A stretch of DNA of 64,000 nt from Nonomuraea helvata (GTDB lineage: Bacteria > Actinomycetota > Actinomycetes > Streptosporangiales > Streptosporangiaceae). Shown here piece by piece: positions 17,523 to 25,814 of this stretch. A model generated the notes under the pieces. It did not search any database. It was not told the origin of the DNA and saw only the letters and a list, made by a program, of their open reading frames with translations. Location of the stretch: NCBI RefSeq assembly GCF_039535785.1, contig NZ_BAAAXV010000002.1, forward strand, positions 434,001 to 498,000. Direction: 5' to 3'. Position 1 is the stretch's first letter. Each line of letters starts with the position of its first letter. A program made the translations under genes and the position numbers.

Positions 17523-18956
17523 TCATCCGCAGTGTTCGAAGGGGCTCTCGTACTTGCTGGTGCCGACGCTGCCGCCCCACATGACGCACTTGTCGGCGGC
17601 GGCGGCCCTCACGGGTCCGGCGTAGTACTCGAACTTGCCCGCGTCCTCGATGCGGGCCTTGTCCTTCACCTCCAGAAAGGCACTGGTGTCGGAGGCCGTG
17701 CCCAGGGAGATCTTCTTGATCGTGGCCACGCAGTTGTTGCCGTTGGCCGAGTTGTAGAGCAGGAAGACCGTGCCCGCCGTGCCGAGGGCCTGCGAGTCGA
17801 TCACCTTGTAGCCGCTGCCGCACACCTCTTCCGGCGTGTGCGGGTTCGTGCCGCCGCCCCCGCCGCCGCCGGTGACGTACTGCATGTACTTGGTCCAGTC
17901 CCAGTAGCGGCCCGGGTCGGTGTGGTCGGTACCGGGGACCTCGACGTGGCCGATGATGTGGGTACGGTCCTTGGGGATGCCGTACCGGTCGGCGATGTTG
18001 CGGGTCAGCGCGGCCGACGAGCGGTACATCGCGTCGGTGAACCACGTCGCGTTGTCCACGAAGCCCTCGTGCTCGATGCCGATCGAGCGCCGGTTGTAGT
18101 TGCCGGCGTGGAAGGCGCGGTCCTTCTCTCTGACCATCTGGGTGATGGCGCCGTCGGAGGAGCGCACGACGTAGTGGGCCGAGGTGGGGTTCGGCCTGGG
18201 CCCGGTCTGGAACCAGTCGATCGTCCCGGCGTAGGAGCCCTGCGTCACGTGGATGACGATGCGGTCGATGGCGTCGCTGGTCGGCCGGTTGGAGACCGCG
18301 TAGTTGCTGCTGTGGGCGGGCGCCCACACGGCCGACGGGTAGTCCGTGCTCGCCGCAAGCGTGCCGGGCTTGTCCAGGTCGTCCGCCTTGGCGTACTGGC
18401 CGCGGTCAGGCGTCACGGTGCGGGCCGGCACGGTGACGGTCTCGCCACCCGGCGTGGTGGCGCGGATGCCCTGCGCCAGCATGTCGTAGACGGTGTCGGC
18501 GTAGAGCCGGGCGACCTCGGGCGCGGACGCGCCGGAGTACTTGGCCACCGCCTGGTACCACTTGCCGGCGTCCTTGCGGGCGGCGGCGGTCAGCCTGAGC
18601 TCGTCGGCGTAGGCCCGCAGCACGGCGGCGCCGCCGGCGATGTTGGCCGCGTCGTCCGCCTTCAGCGCCGAGAGCGGCTTCTTGGTCAGCGTGACGGCCC
18701 GGTCGAGGGTCTTGGAGGTGACCAGGTGCATCATGCCGTACCCGCCGTCCGCGCTGGGCTGGCCCTTGTGGCCGTCCAGGTGCGTCTCGGAGTACGCGAC
18801 CGACACCAGCAGGTCACGCGGCACCTCGTAGGCGGCCGCGGCCTTGGCGAACGCGTCGGCCAGCGGGTCGGCAGCGGCGGCCGAGGCCGGGTGCCCCGTG
18901 CCCGCGAGCATCGCCAGGGGGATGACCGCGCCCGTCAGGATCATGCGAATCTTCAC
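17523..18956 (-). CDS. Secreted N-acetylmuramoyl-L-alanine amidase (Amidase_2/PGRP type)
   Basis: A 477-residue exported enzyme with a signal peptide (about 1-26). It has an N-terminal alpha-helical segment resembling a lytic-transglycosylase-like domain (YSETHLDGHKGQPSADGGYG). The zinc amidase domain spans about residues 190-330, with metal ligands in IVIHVTQG and TDHTDPGRYWDW. A Gly-rich linker leads to a roughly 92-residue C-terminal domain almost identical to that of the M23 protein upstream. It cleaves the amide bond between muramic acid and the stem peptide. Only 5 bp separate it from the upstream M23 gene, so the two are cotranscribed. Confidence 0.9.
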   Translation of the reverse strand: MKIRMILTGAVIPLAMLAGTGHPASAAAADPLADAFAKAAAAYEVPRDLLVSVAYSETHLDGHKGQPSADGGYGMMHLVTSKTLDRAVTLTKKPLSALKADDAANIAGGAAVLRAYADELRLTAAARKDAGKWYQAVAKYSGASAPEVARLYADTVYDMLAQGIRATTPGGETVTVPARTVTPDRGQYAKADDLDKPGTLAASTDYPSAVWAPAHSSNYAVSNRPTSDAIDRIVIHVTQGSYAGTIDWFQTGPRPNPTSAHYVVRSSDGAITQMVREKDRAFHAGNYNRRSIGIEHEGFVDNATWFTDAMYRSSAALTRNIADRYGIPKDRTHIIGHVEVPGTDHTDPGRYWDWTKYMQYVTGGGGGGGTNPHTPEEVCGSGYKVIDSQALGTAGTVFLLYNSANGNNCVATIKKISLGTASDTSAFLEVKDKARIEDAGKFEYYAGPVRAAAADKCVMWGGSVGTSKYESPFEHCG

Positions 18957-18961
18957 AGGGT

Positions 18962-19963
18962 TCAGCTCCCGCAGTGCTCGGACGGGCTGTCATACTTGCT
19001 CGAGCCGACGCTGCCGCCCCACTTGACGCACTTGCCGGCGGCCGCGCCGCGGACCGGCCCTGCGTAGTACTCGAAGCTGCCGCTGTCGCTGACGCGGGCC
19101 TTGTCCTTGATCTCGAGGTACGCGCTGGTGGCGCTGGCCTTGCCGAGCGAGGTCTTCTTGATCGTGGCCACGCAGTTGTTGCCGTTGGCGGAGTTGTAGG
19201 TCAGGTAGACCGTGCCGTTCGAGCCGAGGGCCTGGGAGTCGATCACCTTGTAGCCGCTGCCGCAGACGGACTCGGGGGTGTGCGGGTTGGTGGAGCCGCC
19301 GCCACCACCGCACTTGTTCTTCGAGGTCACCGAGGCGATCGGGTAGCCGAAGGTGACGCCGTTGAAGACGGCCTTCTTGATGTTGGCCGGGTAGTTGGAG
19401 CCGTTGCGCACCTCGTAGTGGAGGTGGGGGCTGATGTTGTTGCCCGGCTTGCTGGTGTTGCCCACGGTGCCGATCTTCTGGCCCTGGGCCACCTGGGCGC
19501 CGGCCGAGACGGCGCGGGAGTTCAGGTGGGCGTAGTACGAGGTCCAGCCACCACCGTGGTCGATCTTGACCAGGTTGCCGTAACCGTTGGTCGAGCCCTG
19601 GTGGGCGGAGATGACCACGGTGCCGGCCGCGGCGGCGACCACGGTGTCACCCTTGTCGGCGTCGGGCGTGCTGCCTCGGTTGAAGTCGATCTCCCACGCC
19701 CTGTGGGCGCTGCTCCCACTGTTGTTGCCCGTCCAGGTCTGGCCGCACGGGAACGGGAGCTGGAAGCTCGGGGCGGCCAGGGTCGAGACCGGCGGGACGT
19801 CCACCTGGTTCGGCGGGTTGCCCATCTCCCCCTCGTCCTCCTTCGGCGAAGGCGATGCCGAAGGGGTCGGGGTCGGGGCGGCCCACGCCGCCGTCGCGAT
19901 CGAGCTCGTGGCGAGGCTGAAGAACAGGGCAACCCCGGCCGTAAGCACCCCTCTGGGTCTCAT
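18962..19963 (-). CDS. Secreted M23-family metallopeptidase (LytM-like) with shared C-terminal domain
   Basis: A 333-residue protein starting at the ATG 19963, which has an AGAAAGGT ribosome site; a longer in-frame extension to 20080 lacks support. The signal peptide ends near AAWAA, followed by a Pro/Ser-rich linker. The LytM domain has zinc ligands in HRAWEIDFNRG (His87, Asp93) and HLHYEV, plus YYAHLNS. The last 93 residues repeat the C-terminal domain of the amidase downstream. It probably cuts peptide cross-links while the amidase removes stems. Confidence 0.9.
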   Translation of the reverse strand: MRPRGVLTAGVALFFSLATSSIATAAWAAPTPTPSASPSPKEDEGEMGNPPNQVDVPPVSTLAAPSFQLPFPCGQTWTGNNSGSSAHRAWEIDFNRGSTPDADKGDTVVAAAAGTVVISAHQGSTNGYGNLVKIDHGGGWTSYYAHLNSRAVSAGAQVAQGQKIGTVGNTSKPGNNISPHLHYEVRNGSNYPANIKKAVFNGVTFGYPIASVTSKNKCGGGGGSTNPHTPESVCGSGYKVIDSQALGSNGTVYLTYNSANGNNCVATIKKTSLGKASATSAYLEIKDKARVSDSGSFEYYAGPVRGAAAGKCVKWGGSVGSSKYDSPSEHCGS

Positions 19964-20174
19964 GCGGATACCTTTCTGCGCGCGCCAGGAGGGGGTGGTC
20001 CCCGCCCGGCACCGCGAACTGTCCGTTGGATCTTTCGAAGCGCTCTTGCTGGGGACCAAGATTGCGAGTACTGCATACAAATAACATCCAAAATCGGTAT
20101 AAAGGCCCTTCCAGCTTGATACGCCTCACCCACGGGCGCCCCGCCCGGCGTCCAGCTCAGGAGAACGCGCGGTC

Positions 20175-23078
20175 ATGGTGGTTGAACAGCCCGTATTCAG
20201 TGTTCTCGGGCCGCTGCAGGTCCGGGGTCCTGAAGGGCCCCTTCGGATCGCGGGCAGGAAGCCCAGGCTCCTGCTCGCCTCGCTGCTGCTGGACGCCAAT
20301 CAGGTGGTCAGCTCGGACGTGCTCGTCGAGGTGCTGTGGCCGCGGGTGCAGCCGTCGTCCGCCGTGGCCAACCTGCGCACGTACGTGAGCTCGCTGCGCT
20401 CGGCCGGGGTCCAGATCGTGGCCCAGGCCTCCGGCTACGCGATCGAGCTCGATACGGACCGGCTGGACGCCCTGCGGTTCGAGGAGCTGGTGACCGGGGC
20501 GCGGGCGGCGGGCCGTACCGATGAGGCCTTCGAGCACTTACGCCGCGCGCTGGCGTTATGGCGCGGGACACCGCTCGGCGACCTGCCCGCCAGCCCGCTG
20601 TGGGACGGGCGGCTGCGCGCGCTCACCCAGGCCCGGCTGGCCGCGGCCGAGGAGCTGGCCGAGCTGAAGCTGGCCCGCGGCGAGCACGCCGGCGCGATCG
20701 ACGACCTGCGCGCGCTGATCGGCGAGCACCCCTACCGGGAGGATCTGTGGCAGCGGCTGATCCTCGCCCTGCACCACAGTGGCCGGCGGGCCGAGGCGCT
20801 GCACGCCTACACCACGATCAGGCGGCAGCTCGTGGACGAGCTGGGCATCGAGCCGGGGCAGGACCTGCGTGACGTGCACGCCTCCGTGCTGGCGGGCGAC
20901 CCGGCGCCCGCGCCCGTGACGGCGGGCGACCCGCCTGCGGCGCCCGCCGCCGCGCCCCACCAGCTTCCCGCGGACGTGCCGGACTTCACGCCCCACCAGC
21001 TCCCGGCGGACGTGCCGGACTTCACCGGCAGGGCGGCGGACGTGGCGGCCCTGACCCAGGCCCTGTCGGCAGGCGAGCGGCCGCCGGACGGGCCCCCTTC
21101 GATCGCCGTGGTGACCGGGCCGCCCGGCGTCGGCAAGTCGGCGCTGGCCGTCCACTGCGCGCACGCCCTGCGCGCCGAATACCCGGCCGGGCAGCTCTAC
21201 CTCTGCCTGGGCGGCACCGAGGCGACGCCGGCCGACCCCCTCGACCTGCTCGCCGAGGCGCTGCGCGCGCTCGGCGTCGCGGAGCCGGCCCTGCCGCCCA
21301 CGCTGCGCGAGCGGGCCTCCCTGTACCGGTCCCTGCTGGCCCGGCGGCCCATGCTGGTCTTCCTCGACGACGCCGCCGACACCGCGCAGGTACGCGCCCT
21401 GCTGCCCGGCCACGGCTGCGCGGTGCTCGTCACGAGCCGGCGGCGGATCGCGGAACTGCCGGGCGCCCTCCAGCTCGAGCTCGACGTGCTGGCGCCCGCG
21501 GAGTCCGAGGAGCTCCTCGGCAAGATCGTCGGCGCCGAGCGGGTGGCCGCGGAGCGCGAGGCCGCGCAGGCGATCATGCACTCCTGCGGCCACCTGCCGC
21601 TGGCCGTCAGGGTGGCGGGGGCCCGGCTGGCCGGGCGGCCCGGCTGGCCGCTGAACGTGCTGCGGCAGCGGCTGGACGACGAGACGAGCCGCCTCGACGA
21701 GCTGCGCGCCGGCGACCTCGAGGTACGCGGCTCGTTCGAGCTCAGCTACCGCCGGCTCCCCGGCGACGCGGCCCTGGCCCTCCGCGCGCTCGGCCTGCTC
21801 GGCTCGCAGTCCGTGCCCGGCTGGGTGGCCGACGCCGTGCTCGACCGGCACCGGTCGGACACCGTGGTCGACACCCTCGTGGACGCCAACCTGCTGCGCC
21901 TGGCCGGCACCGACCCCGTCGGCCAGCCCCGCTACCGCCTGCACGACCTGGTCCGCTGCGCCGCGAAGGAGAAGGCGGGCGCCCCCACCATCGACGGCGC
22001 CGAACGGCACGCGCTCGTCAGGGTGCTCGGCGGCTGGCTGACCGCCGCCGAACACGCTGCCACGCAGCTGCCGACCACCCTGTTCGGGCTGACGTCCGAC
22101 GGGGCGCCCCGCTGGAGCCTGGAGCGGGAGACCCTCGGCCGCCTGACCGCCGAGCCGCTGGCGTGGTTCGACGCCGAGCAGGACTCCCTGGTCGAGGCCG
22201 TACGGCTGGCCGCCGACGCGGGCCTGGCCCAGTCCGCGTGGGGGCTGGCCGCGACCCTGGTGCCGTACTTCGACCTGCACTGCCGCCTGGAGGAGTGGCA
22301 GACCACGCACCGCGTCGCCCTGGACAGCGCCCGCGCGGCCGGCGACCGCCACGGCGAGGCCGCCATGCTCCGCGGCCTGGCACAGGTCTGCGTCTACCAG
22401 GACCGCTACGCCGAGGCCGGCGACATGTTCCGGCGGGCGCGGGTCATCTTCCACGAGCTGGGCGACACGCGGAGCGAGGCGATCTCGATCTGCGGGCTGG
22501 CGGCGGTCAACCAGTTCTCCGGCCGGCATCTCAGGGCGCTCGGATCCTTCAGGCACGCGCTGGCCATGTTCCTGGCCATCGGGGACAGGAGCGGCGAGGC
22601 GTACGCGCGGCAGGCGATCGGGCGCGTCTACCTGTCGCTGCGCGACGTGCGCCAGGCCTCCAGGTGGCTCGGGGACGCCCTGCGGCTGGCCGAGGAGCTC
22701 GGCGACGCCCACCGCGAGGGCTGCGTGTCGATGCAGCTCGGCCGCCTGTACGACCTGGTCGCCGAGTCCGACCGGGCCATGCGCTTCCAGGGGCACGCGC
22801 TGGACATCTTCGAGGCTCTCGGGGATCGGCACTGCGGCGCGTACGCGATGCGGAACCTGGGCGGGCTCCAGGTGGCCAGGGGCGACCGGTCGGACGGCTC
22901 CGACCAGCTGGAGCGCTCACTGGTGATCTTCCAGCAGCTCGGGGACCGGAGCGGCGAGGCCGACACGTACCAGTCGCTGGGCGAGCTGTACCACTCGTCC
23001 GGGCGCTCCGTGCTGGCCCGCCACTACCTGCACCAGGCCCACGAGCTGCGCAGGGAGCTCAGCGAGTCGTTCGCGTGA
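20175..23078 (+). CDS. SARP/AfsR-family transcriptional regulator (967 aa)
   Basis: An OmpR-type winged-helix DNA-binding domain (about 1-95, FSVLGPLQVRG) precedes a bacterial transcriptional activation domain (about 100-245). An NB-ARC ATPase follows with Walker A GPPGVGKS at 315-322 and LVFLDDAADT as the Walker B region. The C-terminal third consists of TPR-like repeats (GDRHGEAAMLRGLAQVCVYQ and similar). AfsR-like proteins activate secondary metabolism or differentiation genes. An AGGAG site precedes the ATG and a TATAAA -10 candidate lies at 20098-20103. No biosynthetic cluster is adjacent, so the target is probably elsewhere. Confidence 0.92.
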   Translation: MVVEQPVFSVLGPLQVRGPEGPLRIAGRKPRLLLASLLLDANQVVSSDVLVEVLWPRVQPSSAVANLRTYVSSLRSAGVQIVAQASGYAIELDTDRLDALRFEELVTGARAAGRTDEAFEHLRRALALWRGTPLGDLPASPLWDGRLRALTQARLAAAEELAELKLARGEHAGAIDDLRALIGEHPYREDLWQRLILALHHSGRRAEALHAYTTIRRQLVDELGIEPGQDLRDVHASVLAGDPAPAPVTAGDPPAAPAAAPHQLPADVPDFTPHQLPADVPDFTGRAADVAALTQALSAGERPPDGPPSIAVVTGPPGVGKSALAVHCAHALRAEYPAGQLYLCLGGTEATPADPLDLLAEALRALGVAEPALPPTLRERASLYRSLLARRPMLVFLDDAADTAQVRALLPGHGCAVLVTSRRRIAELPGALQLELDVLAPAESEELLGKIVGAERVAAEREAAQAIMHSCGHLPLAVRVAGARLAGRPGWPLNVLRQRLDDETSRLDELRAGDLEVRGSFELSYRRLPGDAALALRALGLLGSQSVPGWVADAVLDRHRSDTVVDTLVDANLLRLAGTDPVGQPRYRLHDLVRCAAKEKAGAPTIDGAERHALVRVLGGWLTAAEHAATQLPTTLFGLTSDGAPRWSLERETLGRLTAEPLAWFDAEQDSLVEAVRLAADAGLAQSAWGLAATLVPYFDLHCRLEEWQTTHRVALDSARAAGDRHGEAAMLRGLAQVCVYQDRYAEAGDMFRRARVIFHELGDTRSEAISICGLAAVNQFSGRHLRALGSFRHALAMFLAIGDRSGEAYARQAIGRVYLSLRDVRQASRWLGDALRLAEELGDAHREGCVSMQLGRLYDLVAESDRAMRFQGHALDIFEALGDRHCGAYAMRNLGGLQVARGDRSDGSDQLERSLVIFQQLGDRSGEADTYQSLGELYHSSGRSVLARHYLHQAHELRRELSESFA
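20955..21026 (+). repeat. 36-bp in-frame tandem duplication in the SARP linker
   Basis: Two adjacent 36-bp units (20955-20990 and 20991-21026) encode PHQLPADVPDFT twice between the activation and NB-ARC domains. They differ at a few bases only. The linker is Pro/Ala-rich, so this is a length change in a flexible hinge. Confidence 0.85.
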
Positions 23079-23772
23079 CGGCGGGGTGTCCGGCCAGCCA
23101 CCGCTCCGTGGGCCAGCTCTCGAGGCGCCACGCGCTGTCCCAGAACATCCACTCGTACTCGGTGGCCCGGCAGAACGCCTCCTCCATCGCCCGGCGCGTC
23201 CCCGGGTCGGCGAGCTCGGCCAGCCGGTCCACGAGCGCCCTGGCCTGCTCCACCGAGGCCGCGAAGGACGGGTCGGAGTAGGTGGCGATCCAGCTCCGGT
23301 ACGGGTGGTCGGCGACCTCCGCCGTGCGCTCGAGCAGCGCCGTGCCGACGTCCTGGTAGACCCAGAAGCAGGGCAGCACGGCGGCGGCGAGCACGGGCAA
23401 GGGGGCGGCCAGGGCCGTGGCCTGCAGATAGGAGGAGTAGGCCAGGCAGGTGGGCGAGGTGGCGACGGCTTCCGTCTCGGCGGCCGCCAGGCCGAACTGC
23501 TGCAGGTAGCCGGCGTGCAGGCCACGCTCGACGACCAGCGCCGTGTGCGCGCTCCGGGCGAAGAACGCGGCGTCGGCCGGGTCGGTGGCGCGGGCCGAGG
23601 CCGTCGCGAGCACCTTGGAGTAGGCCACCAGATAGCGGCCGTCCTGGACCAGGTAGAACGCGAAGCGGTCCCGGTCGAGGGTGCCGTCGCGGAGCGCGGT
23701 GTTGAACGGGTGGTCGTGGATCGCCTCGAGCAACGTGGCCGTGCGCATCCACATCTGCTCACAAAAAGTCAC
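23059..23772 (-). CDS. tenA: TenA-family aminopyrimidine aminohydrolase (thiaminase II)
   Basis: A 237-residue cytosolic enzyme of thiamine salvage that hydrolyses aminopyrimidine thiamine breakdown products. Catalytic residues sit at the positions expected from Bacillus TenA: Asp44 (LVQDGRYL), Cys135 (LPCFWVYQ) and Glu205 (ATEYEWMFW). It starts at GTG 23772, with AGGGA eight bases upstream inside the riboswitch. Its last 20 bp overlap the end of the convergent SARP gene. No other thiamine gene is adjacent. Confidence 0.92.
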   Translation of the reverse strand: MTFCEQMWMRTATLLEAIHDHPFNTALRDGTLDRDRFAFYLVQDGRYLVAYSKVLATASARATDPADAAFFARSAHTALVVERGLHAGYLQQFGLAAAETEAVATSPTCLAYSSYLQATALAAPLPVLAAAVLPCFWVYQDVGTALLERTAEVADHPYRSWIATYSDPSFAASVEQARALVDRLAELADPGTRRAMEEAFCRATEYEWMFWDSAWRLESWPTERWLAGHPAVTRTTR

Positions 23773-23775
23773 CGA

Positions 23776-23854
23776 TGACGTCCCTTCGCTAGTGCGAACT
23801 AGATCAGGTTCGACGGGTGTGATCTCAGCCCGGCCTCCCGGGCACCCCGCGTCA
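23776..23854 (-). promoter_or_regulatory. TPP riboswitch (THI element) controlling tenA
   Basis: Read on the minus strand, the conserved TPP aptamer core is present in order: GCGGGGTGCCCGG, GGCTGAGATCACACCC, GAACCTGATCTAGTTCG, CACTAGCGAAGGGA. TGACG at the 5' end and CGTCA at the 3' end close helix P1. The final AGGGA doubles as the ribosome site of the GTG at 23772. Ligand binding would therefore block translation initiation, as is usual in actinobacteria. Confidence 0.95.
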
Positions 23855-23934
23855 CGGTGAACGTTAGCAGAGGATCAGAAGCACCATCCATTGGTGTCGG
23901 GGGCGTGCCATTTGATGGCAATCCGTACCACCGC

Positions 23935-23978
23935 GCGATCACCGACGCCTCCACGTCGTGATCTTTGGAAACACCGCC
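23935..23978. mobile_element. Solitary end of an IS5-family element
   Basis: This 44-bp stretch matches the right end of the intact IS at 15901-16920: GCGATCACCGAC, then CGTGATCTTTGGAAACACC against CGTGATCTTTCGAAACACG. No transposase or second end is attached. It marks an old insertion or deletion at the edge of a stretch with broken genes. Confidence 0.7.
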
Positions 23979-24125
23979 TCCAGGATTGATCACGGACGTG
24001 CTCGGAGCGAGCCGGGGCCGGAACCGGCCGCCCGGTCAGCCTGGAGCCCGGCGGAGGCTACCGGCAGCGGTATCAGACGAGCCGGGTCAGGGTTGCGGGA
24101 GTCCCGTGTATCGAGGCGGCGACTG

Positions 24126-24268
24126 GTGTCGCCGACGCTGGTCGGGCGCGGCGAAGAGCTCGCCCGGCTGGTGTCGACGGTGTTGCAGCCACCGGCCGTG
24201 GCCCTCATCGAAGGGAAGACCGGTGTCGGAAAGACCCGGCTGGCCTCCAAGCTACGCGCGCGCGACTG
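24126..24268 (+). pseudogene. N-terminal fragment of a LuxR/AAA-type ATPase regulator
   Basis: From a GTG at 24126 the frame reads SPTLVGRGEELARLVSTVL then VALIEGKTGVGKTRLASKL, an intact Walker A. This is the start of large LAL-type or AAA regulators. The homology stops after about 50 codons and the frame then runs into low-complexity, unrelated sequence, so the gene is truncated. Confidence 0.6.
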
Positions 24269-24462
24269 GGCGGCACCGGTAACGGCGCCGGCGGGGCCGC
24301 GGGCGATCGCTGCGACAGCTCTCCAACGCCGGCGGCCGCCGCTCCCCCAGCACCGCCACGTCACCCGTGCGCAACCAGGTGAACGCCGCATCGTCCCACG
24401 ACCCGCCGTCCACACCTACCCCCGACCCAGCAGCCCGCCGCCTCGCTCAGCGGCTGGTCGGA

Positions 24463-24651
24463 TCAGGCCTCGGCCATGACCGCGCGGATCAGGGGGCCGC
24501 CGCTGACGGGTGATCCCGAGTGCGCGAGCGATCTCCTTGGGCGAGCCACCCTGGCCACGCAGCTCGCGTGCCTGTCAGAGGCGGAGGAGCCGCCCGTCTG
24601 AGCCTTCACCTCCTGGTATGTACGCTTACCGGTGTGACCCGCCGCCCGCAC
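24463..24651 (-). pseudogene. Frameshifted helix-turn-helix protein remnant
   Basis: On the minus strand LRGQGGSPKEIARALGI (about 24520-24570) resembles a helix-turn-helix. A shift of frame is needed to continue into the segment ending PLIRAVMAEA and a stop at 24463. The family is not identified. It lies between the ATPase fragment and the promoter of the second lacI. Confidence 0.4.
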
Positions 24652-25647
24652 ACCCGCCCTCCCATCCTCGCGGACGTGGCGAAGGCCGCCGGCGTGTCCG
24701 TCCCCACGGTGTCTCGGGTGCTGAGCGGGTCCGCGCCGGTGAGCGCCGACAAGCGCAGGCAGGTCCTACGCGCGATCCAGGAGCTGGGATACCGCCCTAA
24801 CGCCGCGGCGCGCGCCCTGGTGACTGGCCGGCGCTCCATCATCAGCGTGCTGACCAGCGACACCACCCGATACGGTTATGCCAGCACGATACGGGGGATC
24901 GAGGAGGCCGCCCGCGCGGTCGGCCTGGTGGTCGCCCTGACGATGCTGGACGGCGACGACGAGGAGTCGGCGCGGGTGGCCGTGGACCTCGCGCTCGACC
25001 AGCCGCTCGCCGGGATGATCGTGCTCGAGTTCGATATCCAGGGCAGCCGGGCGCTGGCGGCATTGCCCGACACGCTCCCCGTGGCGGCGGTGTCCTCCGC
25101 AGGGCAGGGCAGGAGCGTCCCGCGCGCCTTGTTCGACGATCACGCCGGCGCGCGGGATGCGACGAACTACCTGCTCGGACTGGGCCATCGCACCGTGCAC
25201 CACGTGGGGATACCGGCCTCCGGCCGGCCGAGCGGGCGGCTGCTGGGCTGGCGGGAGGCGCTGGAGGCGGCGGGAGCCCCGGTTCCGGAGATCGTGGAGA
25301 GTGACGGGACCCCGCGCTCGGGCCTCGAGGCCGGCGCGCGCCTGGCCAGGCGCGACGACGTGACCGCGGTGCTGTGCGGCAACGACGAGGTCGCCTTCGG
25401 CGTGATCAAGGCCTTGCAGGACGAGGGCTCGCGGGTCCCCGAGGACGTCAGCGTCGTCGGCTTCGACGACCATCCGCTGGCCGAGATCTGGACTCCTTCG
25501 CTGACCACGATGAGCCAGGACTTCGCCGAACTGGGGCGCATGGCGGTCGACTTCCTGCTCGGCAGGCTGGCAGGCGTGCCGGTCGCGGCGGCGCGGTCGA
25601 CCCCGCGCCTGGTCGTGCGCAAAAGCACCGCTCCACCCGCCGGCTGA
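24634..25647 (+). CDS. LacI-family transcriptional repressor
   Basis: A 337-residue regulator read from GTG 24634; the frame stays open upstream but without homology. The helix-turn-helix is LADVAKAAGVSVPTVSRVL, then the effector-binding domain ending VVGFDDHPLAEIWTPSLTTM. It stands 167 bp upstream of the alpha-galactosidase gene, whose leader has two operator-like sites (25715-25776), so it is the likely local repressor. An imperfect GGTA/TACC dyad at 24616-24631 overlaps its own promoter region. Confidence 0.92.
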   Translation: MTRRPHTRPPILADVAKAAGVSVPTVSRVLSGSAPVSADKRRQVLRAIQELGYRPNAAARALVTGRRSIISVLTSDTTRYGYASTIRGIEEAARAVGLVVALTMLDGDDEESARVAVDLALDQPLAGMIVLEFDIQGSRALAALPDTLPVAAVSSAGQGRSVPRALFDDHAGARDATNYLLGLGHRTVHHVGIPASGRPSGRLLGWREALEAAGAPVPEIVESDGTPRSGLEAGARLARRDDVTAVLCGNDEVAFGVIKALQDEGSRVPEDVSVVGFDDHPLAEIWTPSLTTMSQDFAELGRMAVDFLLGRLAGVPVAAARSTPRLVVRKSTAPPAG

Positions 25648-25714
25648 CCTCGGCCCAGGACCCCTGGGAAACCCGCGCGAACGCGTGGTCATGCTCCTTC
25701 ACGGCATCTCGTGT

Positions 25715-25776
25715 TGAAAGCGTTATCAGACCATTTCCCGTGGTCCCCTTGCCACATCGCTTGATAAACGTTTTCA
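25715..25776. promoter_or_regulatory. Two LacI-type operators ahead of the alpha-galactosidase operon
   Basis: TGAAAGCGTTATCA (25715-25728) fits the TGNNANCGNTNNCA form of LacI sites; TGATAAACGTTTTCA (25762-25776) contains the core AAACGTTT. Their centres are 48 bp apart, upstream of the start at 25815. The right half GTTNTC is shared with sites at 31742, 35736, 35848 and 39073. Confidence 0.6.
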
Positions 25777-25814
25777 TAGCTAAACCGCACCATATGTCCG
25801 GCTTTAGGAACGTG

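Noticed and set aside
20556-22832. A 758-aa open frame opposite the SARP gene
   Set aside because: No domain is recognisable and the opposite strand has clear BTAD, NB-ARC and TPR motifs.
20175-23078. A biosynthetic gene cluster signalled by the SARP regulator
   Set aside because: No PKS, NRPS, terpene, RiPP or tailoring gene set is next to it; its neighbours are cell-wall hydrolases and tenA.
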